Origin: Urechidicola sp.
GTDB lineage: Bacteria > Bacteroidota > Bacteroidia > Flavobacteriales > Flavobacteriaceae
Length of the DNA: 32,675 nt
NCBI GenBank assembly: GCA_028599075.1
Contig: JAQRMW010000226.1
Location: 1-32,675 of the forward strand
Reading direction: 5' to 3'
Shown here: positions 16,326 through 23,323 of the stretch, piece by piece
Layout of the letters: the number at the start of each line of letters is the position of its first letter
Position numbering within the stretch: position 1 is the first letter of the stretch
Made by a program: the position numbers and the translations under genes
The notes under the pieces: model-generated
What the model was told of the DNA's origin: nothing
The model's input: the letters and a program-made list of their open reading frames with translations, nothing else
Database searches by the model: none

Positions 16326-17099
16326 ATGAGTTTTGAAAATATTAAACTAAATCAAGTTGATAAAATTTTAACCATTACCATCAACAGACCTCAACAATTA
16401 AATGCCTTAAATATGGCAACCATTCAAGAATTGCATCAGGCTTTTTCTGAAGCTGATCTCGATAAAAATGTACGCGCAATAATTATAACAGGTAGTGGAA
16501 CAAAGGCTTTTGTTGCTGGAGCAGATATTAAAGAGTTTGCGCATTTTGATGAAAATGAAGGGCGCATTTTATCAGAAAAAGGACATGATATCTTATTTGA
16601 TTTTGTTGAGAATTTATCAACTCCTGTGATTGCAGCTGTCAATGGGTTTGCTCTTGGTGGTGGATTAGAGTTAGCAATGTCTGCACATTTTAGAATTGCT
16701 AGTGACAATGCTAAAATGGGATTGCCCGAAGTTTCGCTAGGAGTAATTCCTGGGTACGGTGGCACACAACGTTTACCTCAACTGGTTGGTAAAGGAAAAG
16801 CAATGGAACTAATTATGACTGCAAATATGTTAACTGCTCAAGAAGCGTTTGATTGGGGCTTGGTAAACCACGTGGTAGCACAAGAAGAACTAATTCCGTT
16901 AGCAGAAAAACTTGCAGGTAAAATTGCTCGTAATTCAGGAACTGCAATTGCAACTGCAATTAAAACAGTAAATGCTAATTTTGATAAAAAAGAAGATGGC
17001 TTTGAAACAGAAATCACCAACTTTGGAAAATGTTTTGGATCTGCAGATTTTATAGAAGGTACTACGGCATTTTTGGAAAAGAGAAAACCAAATTTTTAA
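16326..17099 (+). CDS. Enoyl-CoA hydratase/isomerase family protein
   Basis: A 257-residue crotonase-fold enzyme that probably hydrates 2-enoyl-CoA in fatty acid or amino acid degradation. The oxyanion-hole motifs are AFVAGADIKEF and NGFALGGGLELA. Both catalytic glutamates are present, Glu115 and Glu135 (GLPEVSLGVIPGYGGTQRL), spaced by 20 as in mammalian crotonase (Glu144/Glu164). The length is normal for a monofunctional enzyme. It begins 41 bases after the kinase gene on the same strand and may be cotranscribed with it. The precise substrate (short-chain enoyl-CoA, crotonyl-CoA) is not resolved. Confidence 0.9.
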   Translation: MSFENIKLNQVDKILTITINRPQQLNALNMATIQELHQAFSEADLDKNVRAIIITGSGTKAFVAGADIKEFAHFDENEGRILSEKGHDILFDFVENLSTPVIAAVNGFALGGGLELAMSAHFRIASDNAKMGLPEVSLGVIPGYGGTQRLPQLVGKGKAMELIMTANMLTAQEAFDWGLVNHVVAQEELIPLAEKLAGKIARNSGTAIATAIKTVNANFDKKEDGFETEITNFGKCFGSADFIEGTTAFLEKRKPNF

Positions 17100-17124
17100 G
17101 GAGAGGTTTGATAATCAGCAATGA

Positions 17125-17478
17125 TTAGACTAGGCCTTTTTCAGAGAAATATTGAACCACAGCTTCTTTCATTAAAACTGACTGTTCTCCAGGTTTTAAA
17201 ACAGGTAGCTGTTCTTTTACTTTGTAATGTGGCCAACCCTCATCATCAAAAAAGTCAAATTCGTAATAGCCATAAGGCTCTAATAACCTGCAAATAGCAA
17301 TGTGCATAAGATTTACTTTTTCATCCTTCTGAAATTGTTTTGCGCCCACACCTAATTCTTGCACTCCAATTAAATAAATAATTACATCTAAATCCAATTG
17401 CTCTCCACCACCAAATCGGTCTGAAACTTTTTTCACAACCAACTCCCAATTTTCTTTTAAATTTTCCGTTCCAATCAT
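17125..17478 (-). CDS. Conserved hypothetical protein
   Basis: A 117-residue acidic, probably cytosolic protein with no signal peptide or membrane segment. It begins MIGTENLKENWELVVKKVSD, contains YLIGVQELG and GWPHYKVKEQLP, and ends KEAVVQYFSEKGLV. It reads like a compact alpha/beta protein found as single copy in Flavobacteriaceae, but I do not recognise a named family. It converges with the enoyl-CoA hydratase gene (25 bases apart) and diverges from cvpA. The base composition and clean frame support a real gene. Confidence 0.8.
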   Translation of the reverse strand: MIGTENLKENWELVVKKVSDRFGGGEQLDLDVIIYLIGVQELGVGAKQFQKDEKVNLMHIAICRLLEPYGYYEFDFFDDEGWPHYKVKEQLPVLKPGEQSVLMKEAVVQYFSEKGLV

Positions 17479-17490
17479 AGTACAAAAATA

Positions 17491-17523
17491 GTGTAATCGT
17501 TTATTTGTTGAATTGTTTAATTG
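17491..17523. repeat. Short AT-rich repeat shared with the moxR/DUF58 gap
   Basis: The stretch containing AATCGTTTATTTGTTGAAT and then TGTTTAATTG is built from the same words as the palindrome at 30503-30578 (TGTTTAATTGTTTATTTGTT). It fills the divergent gap between the hypothetical gene and cvpA. It could be a dispersed intergenic repeat; two copies in one window is suggestive only. Confidence 0.4.
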
Positions 17524-17553
17524 GTTTTTTATCTTTACAAAAATTCCTTCTTT

Positions 17554-18060
17554 ATGAATACTTTTGATATCATCATTGCTGCATTATTATTATTCGGATT
17601 TATCCGTGGATTAATGAAAGGCTTGTTTGTAGAATTGGCTTCGCTAATTTCATTAATCGCCGGAGTGTATGGTGCGATTCACTTCTCGTACTTTGTTGGT
17701 AATTTTTTAAATGATAGTGTTGATTGGGAAGAACAGTACATAGCCATTGTTGCTTTCGCAATTACTTTTATTGCCATCGTTATTGTGATTTCTTTACTCG
17801 GAAAATTATTTACTAAAATGGCAGATTTTGCGGCTTTAGGAGCCTTGAACAAAATTCTAGGTGGTGTTTTTGGAATCCTAAAGTTCGGGTTAATTTTAAG
17901 TGTGCTACTTATTATTTTTGACAAATTAAACACCTCAATCCCGTTTGTAACAGAAGAAAATACAGAAGAATCTATCTTATACGAACCGGTAAAAGAATTG
18001 GCGCCATTATTGTTTTCAGATTTTTTAACTGTTGAAGATTTAGAGATAGAAACAGACTAA
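17554..18060 (+). CDS. cvpA: CvpA family membrane protein
   Basis: A 168-residue inner-membrane protein with about four hydrophobic segments, starting MNTFDIIIAALLLFGFIRGL followed by MKGLFVELASL, the typical CvpA N-terminus. The frame is open upstream to a TTG at 17521, but the ATG at 17554 starts at the conserved position. CvpA proteins are linked to colicin V production and to envelope stress or peptide resistance; the molecular role is not settled. Its stop overlaps the stop of the convergent TRIC-type gene by four bases. A weak -7-like TATCTTTA (17530-17537) lies upstream. Confidence 0.88.
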   Translation: MNTFDIIIAALLLFGFIRGLMKGLFVELASLISLIAGVYGAIHFSYFVGNFLNDSVDWEEQYIAIVAFAITFIAIVIVISLLGKLFTKMADFAALGALNKILGGVFGILKFGLILSVLLIIFDKLNTSIPFVTEENTEESILYEPVKELAPLLFSDFLTVEDLEIETD

Positions 18061-18668
18061 GTTGTTTTATACAGCTTAGGGAATTCCCATTCATATTTCA
18101 CCGCAAGAATTCGTAATACAACTACTAAAGCGCTTGTAATTAAGTAATTTATATTGATTGGCAATGTTGTTTGCAGCAGTGCATAAAAAGTAACTGCACC
18201 TAAAATACTGAGTGATGCATATACTTCTTTATGAAAAATTAACGGCACCTCGTTACTCAAAATATCTCTAAGCACTCCGCCAAAAGAGGCGCTTAATGTT
18301 CCTAACAATACACAAATAATAGGGTGTAAATCTGCCTTCAATCCAATTTTAAAACCGATGATTGTAAAAATTCCCAAGCCTATCGCATCAAATAAAAACA
18401 TCGTTTTTCTAAAGTATGCAAGTCGTTTTCTAAATAGCATTGCAATTGCCGTAGATACAAAGACAACAATTAAATACTCCCAATGAGTCATCCAAAAAAC
18501 TGGTGTGTTTCCAATTAATACATCACGTAAACTTCCGCCACCAATAGCAGTTACAGATGCTAAAATTAAAACTCCGAAGGAATCAAATTTTTGACGCATT
18601 GCAGCCAAAGCCCCAGAAATGGCGAATACTGCGGTACCAATAAAATCTAGTAAATCGAATACTGTCAT
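18057..18668 (-). CDS. Trimeric intracellular cation (TRIC) channel family protein, UPF0126
   Basis: A 203-residue inner-membrane protein with seven hydrophobic segments in two repeats of three plus one. Each repeat carries the family glycine/arginine motif: GGGSLRDVLIGNTP in the first and FGGVLRDILSNEVPLI in the second. Prokaryotic members form trimeric cation channels, and related E. coli proteins are YadS/YicG. It converges on cvpA with a four-base overlap and is preceded by a terminator of the upstream gene, so it has its own promoter. Confidence 0.92.
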   Translation of the reverse strand: MTVFDLLDFIGTAVFAISGALAAMRQKFDSFGVLILASVTAIGGGSLRDVLIGNTPVFWMTHWEYLIVVFVSTAIAMLFRKRLAYFRKTMFLFDAIGLGIFTIIGFKIGLKADLHPIICVLLGTLSASFGGVLRDILSNEVPLIFHKEVYASLSILGAVTFYALLQTTLPININYLITSALVVVLRILAVKYEWEFPKLYKTT

Positions 18669-18672
18669 AAAG

Positions 18673-18680
18673 CAAAAGTA
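18673..18680 (-). promoter_or_regulatory. Possible -7 box of the TRIC-type gene
   Basis: On the minus strand it reads TACTTTTG (TAnnTTTG), just after the preceding terminator and very close to the start codon, which implies an almost leaderless mRNA. No good -33 element was seen. Confidence 0.3.
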
Positions 18681-18692
18681 AGGAAATCTTTA

Positions 18693-18730
18693 AAATGAAA
18701 AAGCTGTTTGATTAATTTCAAACAGCTTTT
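18693..18730 (-). terminator. Intrinsic terminator of the accessory locus
   Basis: AAAAGCTGTTTGA (18699-18711) pairs with TCAAACAGCTTTT (18718-18730) around a six-base loop. On the minus strand the hairpin is followed by TTTTTCATTTT, so it ends the transcript of the small secreted protein gene. Confidence 0.85.
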
Positions 18731-18754
18731 AATTGTTTAGGGAGGTATTCTGTT

Positions 18755-19264
18755 TTATGTTCTTTCAATGTAAGAAATTGATGTAATAACACCTCTGCTT
18801 TGGTTATAGTTTATTGCAATGTAATTATTACAACCATTACAATACTGGTATATAATACTTTTATCGCCATTTGGCTTAACATTTTTAATTGTTGATCCTA
18901 ACAAACTAATGTTATCTCCAATTGTAACAATATTTCCATTTATTTTTATACTTGATTGAGTTCCTTCGATATGAAAACTACCTAATATATGTTCTTGTTT
19001 TCCAGAGAGTATTGAAGAAAAATTAAATCTCAGATCATTATAGAAATACCTGCTATAATAACCTGCTTCATTTATTTCTTTATTTACTGGCACACCAAAT
19101 AAATTTTCCATTTCTGATTCGACACCGTGTGTGTCTTTAATATCTCCAAGTTTTACACCATTAATTTCAATATTATTATACTCTGTTTCAGTGATGATAT
19201 TTCCTGTTTGTCCTTTTACTATACTCGTAAAAAAGATAAATAAAATTACTATTGTTTTTTTCAT
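18755..19264 (-). CDS. Small secreted protein of unknown function
   Basis: A 169-residue protein with a signal peptide (MKKTIVILFIFFTSIVKGQ, cleavage near residue 19). The mature part seems to have two related halves. One is NGVKLGDIKDTHG...LFGVP...GYYSRYFYNDLRFNF, and the other is INGNIVTIGDNISLLG...KSIIYQYCNGCNNYIAINY. This beginning, helix with a 'LFG.P' turn and then paired strands, resembles small periplasmic proteins of the SmpA/BLIP-like fold, but this is a guess. It follows partner B by 12 bases and is the last gene of the accessory transcript before a strong terminator. Confidence 0.75.
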   Translation of the reverse strand: MKKTIVILFIFFTSIVKGQTGNIITETEYNNIEINGVKLGDIKDTHGVESEMENLFGVPVNKEINEAGYYSRYFYNDLRFNFSSILSGKQEHILGSFHIEGTQSSIKINGNIVTIGDNISLLGSTIKNVKPNGDKSIIYQYCNGCNNYIAINYNQSRGVITSISYIERT

Positions 19265-19276
19265 TGTATTATGTTT

Positions 19277-20059
19277 TTAGTTACAGTTGTTTTCTTCTGA
19301 TGTTCCATCATCGTTTATTGTGGTATTTATATAATCTCTTGGCAAACGCTTTAAAGAAACCTCATTAAAAATGTAATATATATCATTCTCTTTTTGATTT
19401 GATTTTTCTCCAAGTTTAACTACTACTTTTTTATCTATTTTTTTTTCTAGCATATATATATAGATAGATTTTTTTGAAAATTCCTTTATTTTACCATATA
19501 ATTTTTTTGAACCATCAAAATGAATTACTCGTTTATTTTTAAGTTCTTTTTCTGATAAAAGCAAACTAGTATTTGCAGATTTATATCTTCTAAACACATT
19601 ATAAAAAAGACTTTTATCAAATGCTAAAGAGTCTTGATGTGTAATAGTATCTTTAGTTAAATGATGATTTTTCATCATCTTATATACAGGGTCTTTTTTC
19701 ATGTCACTTAATTTTGCTTTACGTATTGTTGTAACATGTATAAAATAAAGCCCAAAATAATCAGATAAGCCAGCAGTGCTACCACGACCTATTTCATATT
19801 GCTCTTTGATATATTTTAATTGTTCACGTTTTCTTTTTATTTCTGCATTGCTTAATAAATTATAGGTTGTACGTACACCTATACTTTTTTTTGTTTTAGA
19901 ATTCGTTAAATTTGTATATTCTTTACAAATATTAGTATCCAATTTTGAAAGGTCATAAGTAATAAATATAGTATCCTTTTTAAAAAAGAATATAGATTCT
20001 TGAGATATACCTTTTGTAAAGAAAAAGCATATTAAAATTATGGTTATTTTAAATTTCAT
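19277..20059 (-). CDS. Secreted partner protein B (paralogue of 20385-21092)
   Basis: 260 residues from the ATG at 20057-20059; an in-frame GTG lies nine bases upstream, but the ATG gives a normal signal peptide MKFKITIILICFFFTKGISQ. The mature protein aligns along its length with the protein at 20385-21092. Shared elements are SQES[IV]F...KDT.FI.YD at the start, FGLYF.H, DSL.FDK..F, LSE.ELK.K.V..FDGS.K.Y and YYIFNEV near the end. It has an extra tail ending SEENNCN, similar to the last residues of the lipoprotein (SNDNCN). No known domain was recognised. It begins one base after the stop of the lipoprotein remnant, the same spacing as between the intact lipoprotein and partner A. Confidence 0.8.
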   Translation of the reverse strand: MKFKITIILICFFFTKGISQESIFFFKKDTIFITYDLSKLDTNICKEYTNLTNSKTKKSIGVRTTYNLLSNAEIKRKREQLKYIKEQYEIGRGSTAGLSDYFGLYFIHVTTIRKAKLSDMKKDPVYKMMKNHHLTKDTITHQDSLAFDKSLFYNVFRRYKSANTSLLLSEKELKNKRVIHFDGSKKLYGKIKEFSKKSIYIYMLEKKIDKKVVVKLGEKSNQKENDIYYIFNEVSLKRLPRDYINTTINDDGTSEENNCN

Positions 20060-20060
20060 A

Positions 20061-20300
20061 TTAATCACAATTATTTAATACATAACTAATGTTTATTGCT
20101 TGTGTCCAATAATTTGTAATACTTATTACAAATTCTTCGTGAATTGTAAATTCCGGTAAATCTGGATCTTCATCAAAAGTAGATGGAACAAAACTTGCTT
20201 GTGTTACTGCTCAAGTTGTAAATTCTGGAGTAAATTCTAAACCAGACCAACTCATATATTCAGTTACTTTTTACTTCCTATTTGTGCCGAATTTTGATGA
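20061..20300 (-). pseudogene. Remnant of a second HExxH lipoprotein, C-terminal end
   Basis: Read on the minus strand, this stretch matches the last 80 or so residues of the lipoprotein at 21094-23076. Clear matches are EYMSWSGLE.TPEFT, TQASF.PSTF and EEF.ISITNYWT, ending NNCD before TAA at 20061-20063. The frame is broken by TAA (20271-20273, in place of a Gln codon) and TGA (20211-20213, in place of a Trp codon), and there is no start. Upstream of about 20300 the similarity ends, and 20301-20384 holds nothing recognisable. It is a decayed partial copy left by a tandem duplication. Confidence 0.85.
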
Positions 20301-20384
20301 TCTATTATCTTTGCAATTATAATTTTTAACACTTTCAAGGAATAATTTAGAAGCACTTCTTTTTTAATTTGTAGTTGATCTTAA

Positions 20385-21092
20385 TTAATCAGGTACAAGT
20401 CTATGTGAGTTTCTATACATAACTTCATTAAATATATAATACTCTCCTCGCTGTAAATTATTAAATCCAGAATTTGACCATTTTTTATCTAACATAAATA
20501 AATAATGAGGTTCTTTAAGTAATTCTTTTAATTCATTATATTTTTTAGTTGAACCATCAAAATAAAAAACACTTTTTCTTTTTAACTCTATTTCTGATAA
20601 CTGTAAACTTGCAGCAGGAGGATTATAACGATAGTAAGCCATATTAAAGACAAATTTATCAAAATTAAGGGAGTCTCTTAACGATTTATTTATTTTTTCT
20701 TCAAATCTTTTTTTATGATTTATTATAAAAGGGTCAACAAAGAGAGATTGCTCTGTTAATTTTATATTTCCTGAAGAATGATAAAAATATAGACCAAAAC
20801 ACCAATCGCAGGTTGAACTTGCTCCAATTGATCCGCCACCATTATTATAATTGTCTTCTCTAGTTTTATAATAATTATTTCTTCTGTCAACACGTGAATT
20901 ATCCATTAAAAAGAATATTGTGTTTACACCAGTTCTTTTTGGATTATTTTTGTAATGTTTAGCAATATTTTTATTTGATTTTGGGCTATCGTAAATTATA
21001 AACAATGTATCTTTTTCTATTAAAAAGACTGACTCTTGAGAGTAAGAATTATAACCTATTAAAAATGTTAATATAATTAATTGTTTTCTCAT
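20385..21092 (-). CDS. Secreted partner protein A (unknown function)
   Basis: A 235-residue protein with a signal peptide ending in SYSQ (about residue 19), so it probably acts in the periplasm or outside. No family was recognised. Visible elements are KDTLFIIYDSPKSNK, a Cys pair in STCDWCFGLYFYH, SLRDSLNFDKFVFNMAYYRYN, KSVFYFDGSTKKYNELKELL and YYIFNEVMYR. It is clearly paralogous to 19277-20059. The start codon lies one base after the lipoprotein stop, so expression is tightly coupled to the lipoprotein and would be affected by any switch of that gene. Confidence 0.8.
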   Translation of the reverse strand: MRKQLIILTFLIGYNSYSQESVFLIEKDTLFIIYDSPKSNKNIAKHYKNNPKRTGVNTIFFLMDNSRVDRRNNYYKTREDNYNNGGGSIGASSTCDWCFGLYFYHSSGNIKLTEQSLFVDPFIINHKKRFEEKINKSLRDSLNFDKFVFNMAYYRYNPPAASLQLSEIELKRKSVFYFDGSTKKYNELKELLKEPHYLFMLDKKWSNSGFNNLQRGEYYIFNEVMYRNSHRLVPD

Positions 21093-21093
21093 C

Positions 21094-23076
21094 TTAATTG
21101 CAATTATCGTTAGAATAAGTTCCTGTATAGTCTAGGTTAGTCCAATAATTTGTAATACTTATTGCAAATTCTTCATAAATTGTTAAACCATTGTTTGGAA
21201 TATCACTAAATGTGGAAGGTAAAAAACTGGCTTGAGTTGCTGCCCAAACAGTAAATTCTGGAGTTTTCTCCAAACCAGACCAACTCATATATTCTGCTAC
21301 TTTTTGCTTCCAATTTGTTCCAAAATGTGAAATCATATCATTTTTTGTGCTTGTTGGTTCACTATTCCAATCATGTTTAGTAAGCAATAATTGTTCCAAT
21401 TTTTCTCTATAAGTTTCTAAAACAAATACAGGAGTTTCAAATAAAGAATGAGACCACTGCTCATTATTGCTTGGAATAGCACTATTTTCTAAAATTTCAC
21501 AAATTAAAAACACCCATCTTTCTTGCATGGTTAGCGTGTTTATATCTGTCTCTTCATCCAAATCATCATCTTGACACATATCAAGATAGTTTTGAACAAG
21601 TTGTGGTTTCCCTTCAGATGTAAATGAAATTATCCCCCATTCCTCTAAAGACCTAAACATAAATGCATGCATAACTTCGTGAGATAGTGTTACCATTTTA
21701 TCAAGATTAGAGGCTGCTTCGGCACTTGGTGAAGAAATAATATCGAATGTAGTCATTGTATCACCAAATGGATATGGGTGGTAAACTTCCCCTTTAGTAA
21801 AGGCGTAATCATTAGTTGGAGTTGTTCCTATAGAGAACGTTAAAGGAGAGTTCCAAGTGTCAAATGTTTCTAACATTGTATCAAAAAATGTTTTTTCATC
21901 TGTAGAACTATCTCTTTTTAATTTTTTGTAAATACAATCTAATTGAGAATCAACAAAAGTTGGGTCTTTAAAAACTCCTGGAAGTAAATCTACCTCACTA
22001 CTGTTCATTAAAACCTCAATCGTAAGCATTGCATAACTTTGAACTTCAGCGGAACAACCGTTTTCAGTTAAATAATTAGCAAGATTCTTTATATCACTTC
22101 TTGGTGTAGTTGGATCATCTAACCAAACAGTATAATCAAAACCTCCATCAAGTGGCCCTAAACAATATAATATCTGATCTTCATTTGATAATACTACTGG
22201 TGTTGTTATATAATAATATGGGTCTCCATCACTTCCAGAACCTGTTGTTCCACCACCAGTATTTCCATCTTCACCAGATGGGTCACCCTCATTAGAGGTA
22301 TCACCCCCTGTTCCATATCCTGTGCCTGCACCATTACCTGCTCCTTCATAAAAAAAAGTGCATTCCCAATACGATACCCACCCAGGCACACATTCATCTC
22401 CATCTCCATGCCCAAACCACGCAACAGTACAATTTACATAATCCCATGCTTGTACACATATATATCTCTCAGTTGTGTTACTTTCGTTTAAAAAAGAAGA
22501 GTCAAAATCAATTGGAGTGTATTGAGTTGTACCACTATTTAATTCTTCTTCAGTTAAACTAATTAACTCTTCTGCTGAAAAATCATACTTTACAATAAAA
22601 GCATCATATTCACCATCAATATTAAGTGATAAAAATAAATTTTCAAGATGATCATTTTCTGGCGCCTCACGAGTTAATGGAAAACTATAAGAATGATAGT
22701 CACCATACTCAATATATTTTACATAATCTGTATTAAAAGAGAATTCATACTCTTCATTATGTATTTCTCTTGAGAGGGTATTGTATTTATCATTCCTTCC
22801 TTTTATATACTCAATTTTCTCTAACACTTTATTATTTGTTGAAATCTCATTAAAGTCAATAGTCTTAATTGAAATGTTAGATATGTTATCTTCTTGTGTT
22901 TCTTCAAGAACTGATTCTTCTATAACCTCATCAGTATCACAATTAAATAAAAGTAAAGAAAGGCAAATCAATACTAAATAGGGTTTAAAGTAATTAGTTA
23001 AGTTTAGCTTGGTGCTTGGTGCTTGGTGCTTGGTGCTTGGTGCTTGGTGCTTGGTGCTTGGTGCTTGGTGCTTCAT
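21094..23076 (-). CDS. Putative HExxH metallopeptidase-like surface lipoprotein, phase-variable
   Basis: 660 residues from the ATG at 23074-23076; an upstream in-frame ATG (23133) would add 19 residues. The N-terminus is three copies of KHQAPST encoded by nine 7-bp repeats. A hydrophobic segment follows, ending LLLFNC, with the lipidated Cys followed by DTDE, an acidic context like the surface-export signal of Bacteroidetes lipoproteins. A Trp/Cys-rich region (CVQAWDYVNCTVAWFGHG) follows, then a Gly/Asp/Ser-rich linker near residue 250-290. The C-terminal domain carries HEVMH at 466-470 in TLSHEVMHAFMFRSLEEWG, a zincin-type metal site. A possible third ligand is in YEEFAISITNYW near the end. 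Catalysis is inferred from HExxH only. The gene heads the accessory transcript. Confidence 0.78.
   Translation of the reverse strand: MKHQAPSTKHQAPSTKHQAPSTKLNLTNYFKPYLVLICLSLLLFNCDTDEVIEESVLEETQEDNISNISIKTIDFNEISTNNKVLEKIEYIKGRNDKYNTLSREIHNEEYEFSFNTDYVKYIEYGDYHSYSFPLTREAPENDHLENLFLSLNIDGEYDAFIVKYDFSAEELISLTEEELNSGTTQYTPIDFDSSFLNESNTTERYICVQAWDYVNCTVAWFGHGDGDECVPGWVSYWECTFFYEGAGNGAGTGYGTGGDTSNEGDPSGEDGNTGGGTTGSGSDGDPYYYITTPVVLSNEDQILYCLGPLDGGFDYTVWLDDPTTPRSDIKNLANYLTENGCSAEVQSYAMLTIEVLMNSSEVDLLPGVFKDPTFVDSQLDCIYKKLKRDSSTDEKTFFDTMLETFDTWNSPLTFSIGTTPTNDYAFTKGEVYHPYPFGDTMTTFDIISSPSAEAASNLDKMVTLSHEVMHAFMFRSLEEWGIISFTSEGKPQLVQNYLDMCQDDDLDEETDINTLTMQERWVFLICEILENSAIPSNNEQWSHSLFETPVFVLETYREKLEQLLLTKHDWNSEPTSTKNDMISHFGTNWKQKVAEYMSWSGLEKTPEFTVWAATQASFLPSTFSDIPNNGLTIYEEFAISITNYWTNLDYTGTYSNDNCN
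23007..23073. repeat. Heptanucleotide repeat, nine full copies of GGTGCTT
   Basis: 23011-23073 is nine perfect copies of GGTGCTT (AAGCACC on the coding strand), preceded by a partial copy from 23007. It lies directly after the ATG of the lipoprotein gene. Seven is not a multiple of three, so gain or loss of one unit shifts the frame. Nine copies (63 bases) keep it open. One isolated copy, GGTGCTT, is at 23086-23092. Confidence 0.95.
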
Positions 23077-23152
23077 AAAATATTGGGTGCTTAAAGTTAA
23101 AAAAATAATTGTAACAATATTGCAAAACTCCATTTAAAAATACAATACCTAG

Positions 23153-23185
23153 AAACCGTGATTTTTATCTAACGGTTTTCCGTGA
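23153..23185. promoter_or_regulatory. Operator-like ACGG/CCGT repeats upstream of the lipoprotein gene
   Basis: AAACCGT (23153-23159) and ACGGTTT (23172-23178) form an inverted repeat. ACGGTTTTCCGT (23172-23183) is itself a palindrome, and CCGTGA occurs twice, 24 bases apart (23156 and 23180). The cluster lies about 80-110 bases upstream of the lipoprotein ATG. It could bind a regulator; none is encoded nearby. The rest of 23134-23288 shows nothing else firm. Confidence 0.4.
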
Positions 23186-23288
23186 GGTGAAGGAGAAAAA
23201 ATTATGGATTAACTTCGTTGAATCTTCGGTTTCTCATTTGCACGGGAAAGACAAAGGAGGTAAATGTAACTAAAAAAATATGTCGGGT

Positions 23289-23317
23289 AAAAAAGGAGTT
23301 CTCGACTGCGCTCGAAC
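23289..23317 (-). terminator. Possible terminator after batE, from a dispersed repeat
   Basis: GTTCTCGA (23298-23305) and TCGAAC (23312-23317) form an imperfect hairpin with loop CTGCGC. On the minus strand it is followed by TCCTTTTTT. It lies directly after the batE stop. The CTCGACTGCGCTCGA core is of a kind common in flavobacterial intergenic regions. Confidence 0.5.
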
Positions 23318-23323
23318 AGACAC

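Noticed and set aside
20069-20384. Intergenic gap as a possible small gene
   Set aside because: The minus strand is a remnant of the lipoprotein C-terminus with TAA and TGA in frame; the other frames give nothing coherent.
22206-22424. Open frames on both strands over the Gly-rich linker of the lipoprotein
   Set aside because: They are shadows created by the GGT/GGA-rich linker codons; they have no starts in context and no recognisable product.
23007-23073. Heptamer tract as a CRISPR or an assembly artefact
   Set aside because: Seven-base units have no spacers. An artefact cannot be excluded without reads, but the frame is open exactly at nine units and the tract sits directly after an ATG, which fits a real simple-sequence switch.
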